A DNA stretch of 64,000 nt from Botrytis cinerea B05.10. Its lineage: Eukaryota > Ascomycota > Leotiomycetes > Helotiales > Sclerotiniaceae. Position 1 is the stretch's first letter; each line of letters opens with the position of its first letter. The stretch covers positions 248,001 to 312,000 of the forward strand of contig NC_037312.1 in assembly GCF_000143535.2 (NCBI RefSeq), given 5' to 3'. The notes under the pieces were generated by a model. It was not told the DNA's origin. It saw nothing but the letters and a program-made list of their open reading frames with translations, and ran no database searches. The position numbers and the translations under genes were made by a program. Below are positions 34,552 to 45,745 of this stretch, in pieces.

Positions 34552-35448
34552 CATGGTAAAGGGATTGCTCATAAATGATAGATCATCTTCACATAGCAAC
34601 ACATGGCATGGCGTGGCATAAATAATGCTTGTTAGAGACATGAGCCGGCGGAGCAAAGAGGAAATTTGGCATAGATGGTAGCATGCTGGGTTAGAGGTAT
34701 AAACGCACGTAGAATTCGAAATGATATATGAAAATAAATAAATGAAAAATACCCTTGCAAATATTTCTGTCGTTATCAAGGCTTTCGAGATACTCGATAG
34801 GGAGAGCAGACTTTTGGATCACTGTATACCAGGTAGGTATTGTTATATTGCTATGGGTATTAGCTTTGAATTTCCAACAAAGGGCTTGTGAAGATAATGA
34901 AACTAGATAGAGTCTTCGAGCGCAGCGAGCTAAGGGGGTGTGAGGGCTTGCCCCCATGATTATGCCATTCAAGAGTCGAAGATTTGATCTGAGGCTTCGC
35001 TGGCTCTCTCAAATAGTATTGCTCTGGTGACGGATCACTAGATAGCTGATATCGTAGAGGGCTATTGCTATTGCTATTGCTTGGACAGGGGTTGCCATCT
35101 AGTATTTGGTGTTCATGTCTAAATCTTCAAAGGATTCCATCGTTCTGTAGATGCTTAAATATGGGCAAGTCGACAGTTAATTCATGTAGAATGATGATTG
35201 ATTCATAACCTCTAGCCTGTCGTATTATTGATATATACCATATTTTTCACGTTCCCTCCCTTTTCCAGTCTGAACATGTCCCTCCCATTTCTCTCAATCG
35301 TGATACTGTCACGTGATAGTTACGTCAAGACTAGCGCGATTGTTCCACTCGGCACACACAAGCCCTAAATTGAAAAATCAATCCACCTCTATTGAATTGA
35401 TCTTGAGAGAAACATCCATTTTCTTCACGACAACATCAAACCGACAAA
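34552..35448. other. Intergenic, RPS25 promoter
   Basis: 3' flank of ELG1 and promoter of RPS25. Holds a GC-rich hairpin element at about 34912-34966 and the regulatory cluster at 35309-35369. No gene is seen. Confidence 0.6.
35309..35369 (+). promoter_or_regulatory. RPS25 promoter motif cluster
   Basis: Palindromic E-box TCACGTGA (35309-35316), a CRE-like TACGTCA (35321-35327) and a CCCTAA telomere-type box (within 35362-35369), 80-140 bases before the RPS25 ATG. Cbf1 and Tbf1 use such sites at ribosomal protein genes in Candida albicans. Their use here is inference. Confidence 0.45.
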
Positions 35449-35961
35449 ATGGCACCAGCAAACACCGGCGCAAAGAAGCAAAAGAAGAAGTGGTCCAAGG
35501 GAAAGGGTGCGCATTAAAATTTTACCATGCCCTGGAATTTTCGAATGGAAACTGATGAAAAATCAATATAGTCAAGGACAAGGCTCAACACGCCGTCATC
35601 CTCGATAAGTCCACTTCCGACAGACTCGCCAAAGATGTTCAATCCTACCGTCTCGTCACCGTCGCTGTTTTGGTCGATAGATTAAAGATCAACGGATCTT
35701 TGGCCAGAAGATGTTTGAAGGAATTGGAGGAGAAGGGACAAATCAAGATTGTTGTCAAGCATCACGCCGGTGATATCTACAGTATGTCTTTTATATTTCG
35801 ATATTATCCTTTTCCGATACAGCGCAAGAACATTCGAGTCGATTCAATTTCATCCAATGGAATGACGATCTCGGGATAAAACTGTCTGAGGGACGATTCA
35901 GAGAATCCAAATGCTAACAATATTCTTCTCAACAGCCCGTGCTATCCAAGCCGACGAGTAA
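35449..35961 (+). CDS. RPS25: 40S ribosomal protein eS25
   Basis: Component of the head of the 40S subunit, involved in tRNA contacts and in IRES use in other eukaryotes. Three exons: 35449-35506, 35572-35781 and 35936-35961. They encode 97 residues, within the usual size of fungal eS25. The Lys-rich start MAPANTGAKKQKKKWSKGK is followed by VKDKAQHAVILDKST, a winged-helix core with VLVDRLKINGSLARRCLKEL, and the end HHAGDIYTRAIQADE. The first intron is 65 nt, the second 154 nt with a TGCTAAC branch. The eight-codon last exon is too short for automated ORF calls, so the stop is easily misplaced. High expression is expected. Confidence 0.96.
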
Positions 35962-36740
35962 AGAAATCAATAATCGGAAAACTTCAAAACGATCAAGGCA
36001 ATACACGATGGTCATGACCTCGTCTTCGAAATAATCGACCAAAATTACGATTATGGATTGTACGTGGACGTTTTGGCATGAGATATCCGGATGGGTTTTT
36101 ATATTATGACTTTTCCTCGGGCTTGTTAGGAAAGGCAAGCAGGTGTAGCATATCGAATTCAGCCTTTTGCTTATTGATGCCAAACTTGATGGGTCTTCAT
36201 ACATGCTTTGCAGACGTGATATCGCGATAGAGATGTGATTGTGAAAATGCAGACTAACCTGAGGGGACAGAACATGACAGAGCAGAGCAGACCTGGCCAA
36301 AATGCGAGTGCGAGTACGAGGACGGTGGAAAGAGTTCCCGGACCAAGTTTAACCACATCTCAGCCTTTGAGATGACCACAATTACCAATTCGTGTTCCGA
36401 CCCTCTAGGAAACCTTAATTGCAGACCAATTCATCCCCGCTCAAAACTCCCTCGTCCAGTTCCCGTCTATCCCAAGGCTAAATGTAATTCAATTCCAAAT
36501 CTATAAAAATACCAATGACGACGACTCCATTTACGATGCAAGACCGGGGCTAAAGTTTCTCCTAGCTATAAGCTATTATTACACAAGACCCGTAACTTCC
36601 CCATATCAATTTATTTCCAACGAACCTGCCACTTGTCAATATCCTCTCTTCGTTTGACCCTCCGTCCCTCTCCCCCTTTCACATTAAAACACAATTGAAT
36701 ACTTGACCACAATACATACCCGGGTTAGTATCCATCCACG
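35962..36740. other. Intergenic, nothing seen
   Basis: 3' flank of RPS25 and promoter of the MAPR-like gene. No feature is supported. Confidence 0.5.
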
Positions 36741-37851
36741 ATGGCCGACACAGACGCACTCCGTGAACGTCGGAAACGAAACTCCGTCGATATTCTGCAA
36801 GATGAGGTTCCTCTGACCAAAACCACAACTCGGGCTTCTTCTTCGTCGGCAGAAAAGAAGGCGAAGAAATCACTCAATAAGCTGGCCGCAGATGAAGATG
36901 CAGCACCTTTCTCGTTGGTGGATCTGCTGAGATCGATTGTTTTTGTATTGGTTGCGAGCTGTGGGTTGAGTTATGTGGTTACGAGGAACAGCTATTTCTG
37001 GGGGATAAAGAGACCGAATTGGACGCACGGGGAGGTGTTGAAGGGATATTGGGTTAGTGCTTTCTTTGGTTTTTGTTTACTTTTGAATTGCTAGCTAGGG
37101 AAGCTTGGTGTGAGAGGAGAGGAGAGGAGAGAACAACTTCAGAATTACGGATGCTCTTCTAGAATTGGGAACGCAATGACTAACATCTCATACTCCCTTC
37201 TAGAACGGACCTCCTCAATTAACCGACGCGGATCTCCCGCGCTACGACGGCACGAACCCAGATCTCCCAATCTACCTCGCGCTGAATGGTACGATCTATG
37301 ACGTTTCGACGGGACGCAGACATTATGGCCCAGGAGGCAGTTATCATTTCTTCGCGGGCGTGGATGCCACGAGAGCGTTTGTGACGAATTGTTTTGAGGA
37401 GGATAGGACGCCGGATTTGAGGGGTGTGGAGGATATGTTTTTGCCGGTGGATGATGAGGAGACTGATGCGGAGATTTTGAAAAAGGTTGGGAAAGGAGGG
37501 ATGAAGAAGTTGAAGGAGAGGGAGAGGAGGGAAGCGGCTAAGAGTGTGAGGGATGCATTGGGGCATTGGATTGGTAAGTTCTCTCCGATTTTCCTTTGTT
37601 TCTCTTGGGTCTTGGGTCTTGGGTCTTGGGTCTGGGGGAAAGGATAAAAATCCAGTGAAAGGGGATGTTTCTACTATGTCGGCTAATTTGTGTTTGTGAC
37701 TACAGGATTTTTTGAAAATAGTGGAAAGTATCCAAAGATAGGAAAGGTTCAGAGGGAGAAGGGATGGGAAACTAAAGGGGAGAAACCAAAGCTATGCGAG
37801 AAGGCAATGAAGGGAAGGAAGAAGAGAACAATTCCCGAGGGAGGAATTTGA
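36741..37851 (+). CDS. MAPR family cytochrome b5-like heme/steroid-binding membrane protein
   Basis: Likely ER-membrane protein with a cytochrome b5-like domain of the membrane-associated progesterone receptor type. Exons are 36741-37052, 37204-37573 and 37706-37851 (275 residues). The donors are GTTAGT and GTAAGT, the acceptors CTAG and ACAG. The N-terminal about 55 residues are charged and disordered. One membrane helix follows (about 57-80, LLRSIVFVLVASCGLSYVV). The MAPR core follows: a start TDADLPRYDG, IYLALNGTIYDVSTGRRHYG and GGSYHFFAG. The C-terminal part is Lys-rich, with FFENSGKYPKIGKV. It is longer than yeast Dap1 because of the extended N-terminus and basic tail, so I do not give the Dap1 name. 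Heme or sterol binding is family knowledge, not shown here. Confidence 0.85.
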
Positions 37852-38046
37852 GTCTGAGTGATATCTGCGTGGGTTTGCCCCGGGGTTTTGGCAAAAGAGA
37901 GAGGAGAGGGAGAATGGAATGGGGTGGCAGGAGGTGTTTTTTTAATTTATTTATCGAGCTTATGAGATGCATTGTAGGGTTTGCAGGAAGTTTTTGAATG
38001 TTACACAGCCAATGCATATATATGTTTGTTCAACATAATTTCTGCC

Positions 38047-38165
38047 ACATACGACCATAGACTGAAGAGAATTGGGCATCCCGTCCGCTCTGCCATACAC
38101 AAGCTTCAGATCGGTAGATTAGTAGTTGGGTGGGTGACCACCAGCGAATCCCTACTGTTGTATGT
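38047..38165 (+). rRNA. 5S ribosomal RNA
   Basis: 119 nt starting ACATACGACCATAG and ending GTTGTATGT, which pair as helix I. The internal promoter/loop E region AGTTGGGTGGGTGACCACC is intact, as is CAGCGAATCCC. A T-run follows immediately. It stands alone among protein genes, as is usual in filamentous ascomycetes with dispersed 5S genes. Helix II differs from the common fungal form: CTGAAG pairs with CTTCAG, where I recall GTGTGG with CCACAC. The change is compensated on both sides, so the gene looks functional. Confidence 0.93.
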
Positions 38166-38173
38166 TCTTTTTC

Positions 38174-38188
38174 TTTTTTTTTTTTTTT
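38174..38188 (+). terminator. RNA polymerase III T-run terminator
   Basis: 15 consecutive T, starting nine bases past the end of the 5S gene and preceded by a shorter T5 run. Confidence 0.85.
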
Positions 38189-38190
38189 CG

Positions 38191-39176
38191 GTGGGTTGGT
38201 GACGGGGAAGAGTCGTTTTCGTTTTGTTTATCGTTGTCTTTTTTTTTTCCAGGTGTATGATGGGTTTTGGTAATGTGGCCTTGTGTGTTTTTTGTCTTCT
38301 GTTTGAGTGTGGAGTGATGTAGTGTTGCTGGAGATGAGGATAGGGGCGGAGATGGGGAAGGAGATGGGAAAGGAGATGGGAATGGCTGTTAGCTGTTGGC
38401 TGTTCGCTTTTGTAAAGGGATTCGCTAAGCATAACGAGGTAAGAAAGAAGCAAGGTGAAAAGAAAGAAAGAAGGGCTTTACTGTTTGTAGGATAGGAGCG
38501 GGTTATAATGGGGTGAGTTTGGATGTATAGAGGAATGATGGGTTGATGATGGAGGTCTTTTTTACAAAATAGATTTAAGTAAAAACTTTATCTGGGGAGA
38601 GGGAAAAGCGGTGGGGGTTTGGTAGGTTCGGTAGGTTGTTGAGTCTGAGAGTGGGATGGGAGATCGTTTATGTTGATTGGAAGTGGAGGATGGAAGAAGG
38701 AGAGGGGAAGGAAGGCAAAGTTATAGTAGAAAGCTCTATAGTAACTTTATGGTTAGATTTTCGACATTGATACATTTCAGAGTTGTAAATTCGACTTGCC
38801 AGTCCTATCACGGCCAGTTACATGACACTATTTGATCTGATAGAGCTAATCCCTCGATAGTTTTTGGAATGATTGAACGCTTGAACAATCTGAAGTTTTG
38901 GTGTTTGTTTGTCTGAGAAGGATAGCGAAGACGTAGCACCCACGATTGTGTAGGTCCTCATTATCTAATTGTATTCTATCTCAAGAGCTAGATATATATG
39001 GGGGATAGTAGATCTTATCTAAGAGCTAGTCTCTTTCTCATTCGCTTAGGGCTTCAATACAGAAGCTATTGAATTGAAGTCATTAACTGTGTTCACACGG
39101 TGTTTGATGGTTGATGGTCTGTCTACTTTAATATGTTTATTATTGTTTTTGACGGGACTGATAGTTAAAACAGAAA
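38191..39176. other. Intergenic, nothing seen
   Basis: Includes GGAGATGGGA-type short repeats around 38348-38382. No gene is recognised upstream of the antiporter pseudogene, whose missing N-terminus may once have lain here. Confidence 0.5.
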
Positions 39177-40467
39177 ATGGCCCGTACGGAATATCGCCCG
39201 CGCTTATCTACACCAATAGCACTCATTGGCATTGCTATGGACGACTTAAGGCGTCGCACTGGCGACGTCGTAGGTGCTTTAGTATATATGAGTTTCGGGT
39301 AAGTCAATAGGCCAACCAGTTGGAGAAGCGTAGCTAACGTGTAATAGAAACATTGTACAAACAATCACATCTATGTTTCTCCTGAAGAGCCGGCAACTCG
39401 CTTTATTGAGAATATTTTTGGTAGGGGTGATCTTGACTCTAATTCTTCTAAACAATGGCGTTACATTCACAGTTGGAGGGCTTCGCCGTGTGGAATAATT
39501 TTACAATGCACTCGTCGCGACTGTGTTCAATGGTCTGCTCTCGGTCTTGATCGTTGCATTCATCATTCCCACAGCTCCATTCTACCTATCTGGAACCGCG
39601 GTCAATATTATTACCAAACAATCTAAAGGCAGGTCTATCATTTCAATCTTCATTTACGCATTATATCTCTTCTTCGAGGTGAGGACCCATGCGATAGCTT
39701 TTATGGAAGAGGGCCAAAAGGTGCCCAAGCACCCCAGGAAGCACGACCTACCAAAGGGAGCAGTCCCAAGGGGCATTGCCGAAGCAGGGGCTGTAGCTGG
39801 GCTTGGTAGAGCAAACATCACTGAAAGTCCCCCCCCCCAGCGATGAATTGGTAGACTCAAATGCGTTTGAAATTGTTAAAGAGGACCTGGCTCGTGTTGC
39901 AGCTCTATGCCTGCCTTGCCATACTGATTTTTTTGGTACGGCAATCCTGGCAGTTGATACACAATTCATGACAGATAGTATCTAAGGACTTACCGAAAAA
40001 GCAAACGTACCTCGCGATTTCATCGGAATGATACGACTTCCGATTTTAAGTAATGATGTGATGGCAATCCAACATGCATCCAAAGACAAGATGGATATAG
40101 CAATTCAATCTGCGTCGGGCAAAAGTATTTTAAACGGCTTTGGTAGTGGCACCGACTCTCGTACTCGTAGGCTGGATCATGGGCTTGGATGATGTGAATT
40201 TGCTCTTTGATGGGTTTCAGGTTTCGGCCCTGTTTGTGTCGATCTTGCTTGCATAGCAGATTATTGCAGATGGTCAGTCACATTGGTGTGTGAGACTATT
40301 TTTCGGTTATGCTATGTAGATTTGGAAGAAGCGTAGAATGAACTTCTAGTACCGTTGCGATTGCTAATCATTATTGGGGAGATAGATTGAAAGACGCGGG
40401 TTTGATAATGGCATATGTCATGATTGCTATTGCTTCGTGGTTTCAGGGTTCACAATCGGTAGTGTGA
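39177..40467 (+). pseudogene. Decayed vacuolar Ca2+/H+ antiporter (CAX/VCX1 family)
   Basis: Pieces in several frames line up with a Ca2+/H+ exchanger. First comes ALIGIAMDDLRRRTGDVVGA, ending at an intact-looking intron 39300-39355 (GTAAGT, AGCTAAC, AATAG). The next exon reads FGN, helix LALLRIFLVGVILTLILL and GGLRRVE, then TAA, then FYNALVATVFNGLL and SIFIYALYLFFEVRTH. At a run of ten C (39829-39838) the frame slips to SDELVDSNAF. Then come a TAA near 39985, RDFIGMIRLPILSNDVMA with HASKDKMDIAIQSASG, and another shift to VAPTLVLVGWIMGLDDVNL. DGFQVSALFVSILLA is followed by TAG and QIIADGQSHW. After a disrupted stretch of about 110 bases, AYVMIAIASWF ends the match. The family matches GNAAEH-type and ADGKSHW-type motifs. 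Several stops and shifts make function very unlikely. Confidence 0.85.
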
Positions 40468-40954
40468 TGTTATGAGAAGCCCTAGAGAGATTAGATCAAT
40501 GGTCAAGGTACATTTGATAGAAGTCTGAATGAGGAAAGTTTGCAATGCTAGGGGTCGAATATGCGAGGCTGGACTGGAATGTCTGCGGAGTTAAAAGGTA
40601 GGCATTGAATAATAGTGTGGTGTTGCTTGATATCAACTTGTGTAGAAACCGGGATTATAGATCCATTTCGACAGACCCATTTGAGACGGCTAGGTTAAGG
40701 CCATTACCAAGGCCTGTGAGGAGCGTCACAAAATGTCCACAGCTCTGTGAATCTCCCTATCCCCACATGTCGGTGCAAGGAATTCTATGTATTGTGTCGT
40801 CTTTAGATATATTCTTCTATCAATGGGGAGGTGGGCTAATTATAAATGCAAGACTCGGAAATGGTGAGAGGAAGGGAAAATCTAGAAATGGAAAATTAGA
40901 GATACATAACGACAGTATATATAACAACTAGCTATTAATGAACACAAATGTTTA
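40468..40954. other. Intergenic, nothing seen
   Basis: 3' flanks of the pseudogene and the amidase gene. The 108-codon frame at 40605-40931 shows no coding character. Confidence 0.5.
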
Positions 40955-42763
40955 TCACAATTTCGCTTTCGCTCCGAGTTTCTCTGCATGTAGAACATTA
41001 TCAATAACATCCATTGCCTCTACCAATCTCCTTTCCTGCATTTTTGGTGCAACGACTTGAACACAAAGTGTCGATTCAAGATATACACTCCTATCAATCG
41101 TTTTCTTGTCCCCTATTCATCTCCATTAGCATGGTGCTCAGTCTATTCCCTCAGTTGAAAACTTACATAACTCTCTATTAGCTTTATCCCAACTTCCTCC
41201 CACCTCCTCCGCCAACTCTCCTTCCAAATCCGTCACTTGGAAATCCCGCACCGGCAATGTCCCACATGGATAATCCAATAACACAAAACTACTGGTATAG
41301 CCCGTAGCATTCCAGCTATCGATCGGTGGGGTGGGATGCGGAGCCACGGGACAAATGATAGCATCGATTGTACCCATTTTAGTATCATTCCAAATCTTTA
41401 ACATTTCCTTTTCTAATTCTGATTTCTTGGCTTGATTTTCCACAAGTTTCGGGAGAGCAGTTGGAGATTTCCTTTTCAAACGTGTGGATAACCATGGAAT
41501 AAGCGGTTCCGATGTTTGCTCAAGAAGATCAAACATGTAATTCCCGCCATCGATTCCGAAGAATTGGTTGGCGAGCGATTGGCATTTCTTAAATGCAGGA
41601 GCATCAATCTCAACTACTGAGTGACCGGCAGCTTGGAGTTTGTGCACTGTTTCGTTGAGGATTTTGGTGATGGGAGGAAGTGGTGTCGTCACCCCATCAG
41701 TTCTAATAACACCAAATACTAATTTCTCCTTTTGAATCGTACCCTGCTCCTTCCACATCCCATACACTACGTCTGGATCTCGTTCCCATGGCTTCGAATC
41801 CGATACTACTTGTAGAAACAATTCACAATCCCTCACACTTTTCGCAATCGGTCCTGCACTTGCAGGTAGTCCAACTTTCGATGCTCCAGGTTGTTGGCCA
41901 CCTTCTTGTCCCAGATAAGGTATTCTTTGAGCACTCGGCTTGATTCCATATAATCCATTACACATGGCAGGTATCCTAATACTGCCACCCACATCTGTAC
42001 CTACTCCCAATACGCTCCCTCTCATAGCAATCAAGGCCCCTTCACCCCCTGAACTACCCCCGGCAGTGAGTCTCCTATCTCTTGGATTTAACACTCGTCC
42101 AAATACATGGTTATCTGAATCCAACGCCATCAAAGTTTGCGGTACATTCGTCTTACAATACAGTACCGCGCCAGCTTCTAACAATATATTCACAAGTAAC
42201 GAATTCTCCTCGGCGGGATTTTCAGCCAAAGAAGCAATTCCAATACAAGCATCATATCCTTTTACTTTAAACGTATCTTTCAAACTCACAGGTACACCAT
42301 GCAAAGGACCAATTGCTTTCCCCGTCCTCGCAAACTCGGCATCAAGCCATTTTGCACGGGCGATAGCATCGGAGAAAAATATCTCGGTCAGACAATTACA
42401 TACTTGTTGAGCAATGGCCGCACGTTTACAGAACGCGGTGGTTACTTCGAGAGCGGTGAGTTCGTGGGAACGGAGCGCGGAGGAAAGAGATACAGCGTCG
42501 TAAGACTCAGTAATGCTTAGTTCGGAGGGTGTGAGGATGCCGCTGGTGCGGGGGATGGAGAGGACGTTGAGGACGGAGGGGGCTGGAGGGGAGGAGAGGA
42601 GCCAGGGGGTGGGGATGAGGGACTGTCTGGCTTTTTGTTTGCGATGCGAGATTTGTTGCCAAGTGGAAGGGAGAGGGGAGGTCATTGTGGATGGATTGGA
42701 GGTTTGAAAGAAGCTTTTGAGCTTCTTGGTCTGGGTGGAAGTACTGAAATATGTATGGGGCAT
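40955..42763 (-). CDS. Amidase signature family hydrolase
   Basis: Serine hydrolase that cleaves amide bonds; substrate unknown. Exons on the minus strand are 42763-41167 and 41112-40955, with a 54-nt intron (GTAAGT..AATAG), giving 584 residues. The second exon restores the family C-terminus (STLCVQVVAPKMQERRLVEA), which a single-frame call would miss. The catalytic Ser-cisSer-Lys triad is visible: K162 in GVPVSLKD, S237 in TAGGSSGGEGAL and nucleophile S261 in GTDVGGSIRIP. The substrate pocket may involve FGIDGGNYMF. The first 26 residues are Ser/Thr/Lys-rich and could be a weak presequence. A start at M27 (MTSPLPSTWQQ) would match shorter cytosolic relatives. The sequence resembles fungal acetamidase/general amidases, but I cannot name the substrate. 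Confidence 0.9.
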
Positions 42764-44442
42764 TTTAGTATGCGGGGATGGGGAAGATCATGTATTCGTG
42801 CCGAGGTTGCGCATAAATATTGCATAAATACATCGCTTTATGCAGATATTCATTTGAATCTCATTCGTACCTACCAAACATACATCTGACATTTTCCAAC
42901 AAACCTGCGAACACCACAAACCTATTACTCTAGTACCCCCTTAAATACCTCGCTTGCTCAATATGAATTTGCCATCAATGGTTCATTAAAGTCAACCTTC
43001 ACTTAACACCAAACAATTATTTAGTCTCTGCCGTTTCCCTTGAAAGCAGCCTTGTACCTTTGTCTTCTCTGATACCTCAGTTTCCCCTCGTTTGATGTCT
43101 CTAGATTGGTATCAAAGATGTAGCCAACATGTTTGAACAAAACTGATGAACGATATTAGTGTTGAGATACGCTGCTGTGTGAGAGATTTCCAGGAGTCAC
43201 ACCTGAATTCATCGCCATGAAATAGTATTGTGTTGATTACAGGAGAGACACCCAGCAAGCATCGTCGTCGCCACGAAAACGTAGGGGCAGCGCGGGTTAA
43301 GAAAGGGAACCTTTGCGATAATTTACCAAAATCTGTAGAATGACGAATGTCGTGGATCTTTGAGTCGGCAATTTCCTTTCGGGAACTCCACTCGTAAGGA
43401 TTACGAATGATGAATCACCCACGCCTGGTCGACGTTTGGTTTAAACGGCCACTAGGAGCCTGCTTTCTGCGCATGAAGATGTATATTAAAAAGCATCGCG
43501 ATACGGAAATATCCCCGCGTTTTCTCGAGCAAAATTGCAAGATCCAGGGATAGTTCCAAGGATGCTGTGGGATGTGGATACCCACGACATCTAGGATCTT
43601 GGTCGAGAAAGAAAATCAAAGAGAGTCAAAAGAAAGGCAGAATAAATTGAAGTCTCGGTCTAGACTTGTGGTTCCTTAGCTGTGGCTCGTGAGGGCCAGC
43701 GGAAGTCTCGGAGAGCAGATGAAGGATGATGGATGTTAGGGGAGTGAATATTGTCATGGCTTTGAAAATATAGGTGGAGTTGCAATTACACGTGCAATAC
43801 GTGTGCTGTACGAAACAAAATTTGCTTGTTTATTTGTCTTTTGAATGCTACAGGAGTTTAGAAGTGAATCCTGTCTTGTTGTTCGAACAAAGGAATGCCA
43901 CTTGATCATCAGCCACCATTTACTTGAACAATTGAAATTCTGCGACAGCATCTCTAGTGAGATACCGAGGTACATTACTAAGGGGTTCAATGATTAAAAC
44001 CTGAGATCGCGATTCACGATAGAGATTTGCCGTGGTGATAATTACCCAGAAGCGATACAGAGAGTTTATGCGTGTACTGCAGTGTGTTGAACGCGAGAAA
44101 GGACTAGTACATGATTTTTTTGATACAGCACCACTTCTGTTGAGAATTTGAGATTCTTGTGGCTTTGAGCTCAAACCCCCGGGTCTGAAACATCAGACTG
44201 CAATACGACTCCGGAATCACGGGGCAAAGAGAACTGTTCAGGAAGGCTTAAGGTGGCTGAATCGAGATCATTCATTCGTATTCGCATTTACATATACGGA
44301 AGAACAAAGAATCTCGAAGAGCGTCGATAATACCAATATAATATCAAGGGAACGTCCGACACCCTAAGAATTTCACGGCCATAGAGAACAAGCGATCGAA
44401 AGATAGATTATCAAATCCACCGGCCCTCTTCTTTAGAAGAAC
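42764..44442. other. Intergenic, nothing coding seen
   Basis: 1.7 kb. Frames at 43754-43990 and 43920-44174 (minus) have no recognisable content. A short element GTGGCTC..GAGGGCCAGCGGA at 43682-43703 is nearly repeated at 18240-18262. Confidence 0.5.
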
Positions 44443-45098
44443 ATGTGCATCTACATCATAACCCACCACGCTTGTCCACACACCTCTCTATTACTACAGG
44501 AACGATGCCCGGGGTCATTGAATAGAAGAATGAGTTCTGGAGGTGGGAGATACGAAAGCCCGCCTTGTAGGTTTGACAGGGAACGATTTGAGAGGTGGAA
44601 GAGGGAAGCAGAGAGTCAGGGAAACGAGGAAACTTTAGAGACTCGGGAAAAGAGAGGCGAAGAGAAGTGGGAACATAAGGGAGGGAGAAAGCTGGAAAGC
44701 GAGTTTAGAGAGAGATGGGTGGAGGGACTTTGTGTCAAGTGTAAAGCAGAGAATGAGGGCAGTCGGGTGGTAAGTTACATTTCTTTATTTCTGGGATGGA
44801 TGGCATGATTATCAAGATCTCAAAGTTCCGAATGCACTTTTCTTCTCCGCAACGCAAGTTGCCATTAGAAGCTGTCCAAAAACCCGAGAGATTTATGATC
44901 AAAGAATGAACCTATGCTGACATAACAAAGCTGGCAAGAAAATCTTCGTTTGCGGAAATAGTGAAGAATCTCTTGAGTATCGATCGAGAAATGCAGGCGC
45001 AGCGATTAAGTGTGAACTCGGCAAGTGGAAGGGGCAAGTTAGCAATTCCTCCTGTTCCACCAGTTCCTGTAATTGGGAAAAGGAGGGGGATGCGGTAA
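44443..45098 (+). CDS. MC...CxxC cysteine protein, two exons
   Basis: 164 residues from exons 44443-44769 and 44931-45098. The intron is 161 nt with GTAAGT donor, TGCTGAC branch and AACAAAG acceptor. It begins MCIYIITHHACPH with Cys at 2, 11, 22 and 42, and a CxxC pair at C97-C100 (LCVKC) after a very charged helical stretch. Exon 2 adds a helix (SFAEIVKNLLSIDREM) and a Pro/basic end. The Cys layout matches the genes at 5479 and 45746, and the latter lies 650 bases downstream on the same strand. A zinc-binding intracellular protein is likely; no function is known. Confidence 0.7.
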
Positions 45099-45745
45099 TC
45101 CTAAGTTGATGCTATGCGTGGATACTAGGATTATGAATGAAGAAAACAGATACTACTGTCTCTTTCTGTCTCGAATTTTCAGATGTTAACTCCAACTTGG
45201 ATGTTCTTGTTATTTAAATAGACGGATAAAGAGCCAAGTGTACGATATGGGAAATGGAGAAGGAAGTTAATGATTGAGAAATAATGAATGGCATGGGGAG
45301 GGGTTCATGATTCAGACTGGGTGGTGAAAGATACCATAGTATCGGAGTTTGGCCTGGGAAATGAGAATTATTTGAAAACATGGATGATTCCCATAATGAG
45401 CAACTTTTTTGCATTCAATGCTGTTTTGTGTGTTATGTGTGTCAAACATTTGAACATCGATTTCAGTGTTGTACCATAACCTTGACGTCTGCTACAAAAG
45501 GGCGAAATAGGGGTTCCCATTCATACAACTAGCATCTACCGTGCTGTCAATAAAATTTTAATAGAAAGACATAAAATACTTGAAAATCCCCTCATGTCCT
45601 TCCTTCTTTGATATCTAACTCAAACCCCACAGCTCCGAAGTTCACACGCGCCGTATCTTTAAATTGATTTTTTACTTGAACAACGTGCAATTAGCCTCTA
45701 GATATAGAATACTATCTAGCCTCAGGAAATCAGACAACTCATCAA
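45099..45745. other. Intergenic, nothing seen
   Basis: Spacer between the two adjacent MC...CxxC genes. Confidence 0.5.

Noticed and set aside
35782..35935. Possible box C/D snoRNA in the long second RPS25 intron
   Set aside because: ATGACGA and CTGA strings exist, but only about 17 bases apart and without a terminal stem, too short for a snoRNA.
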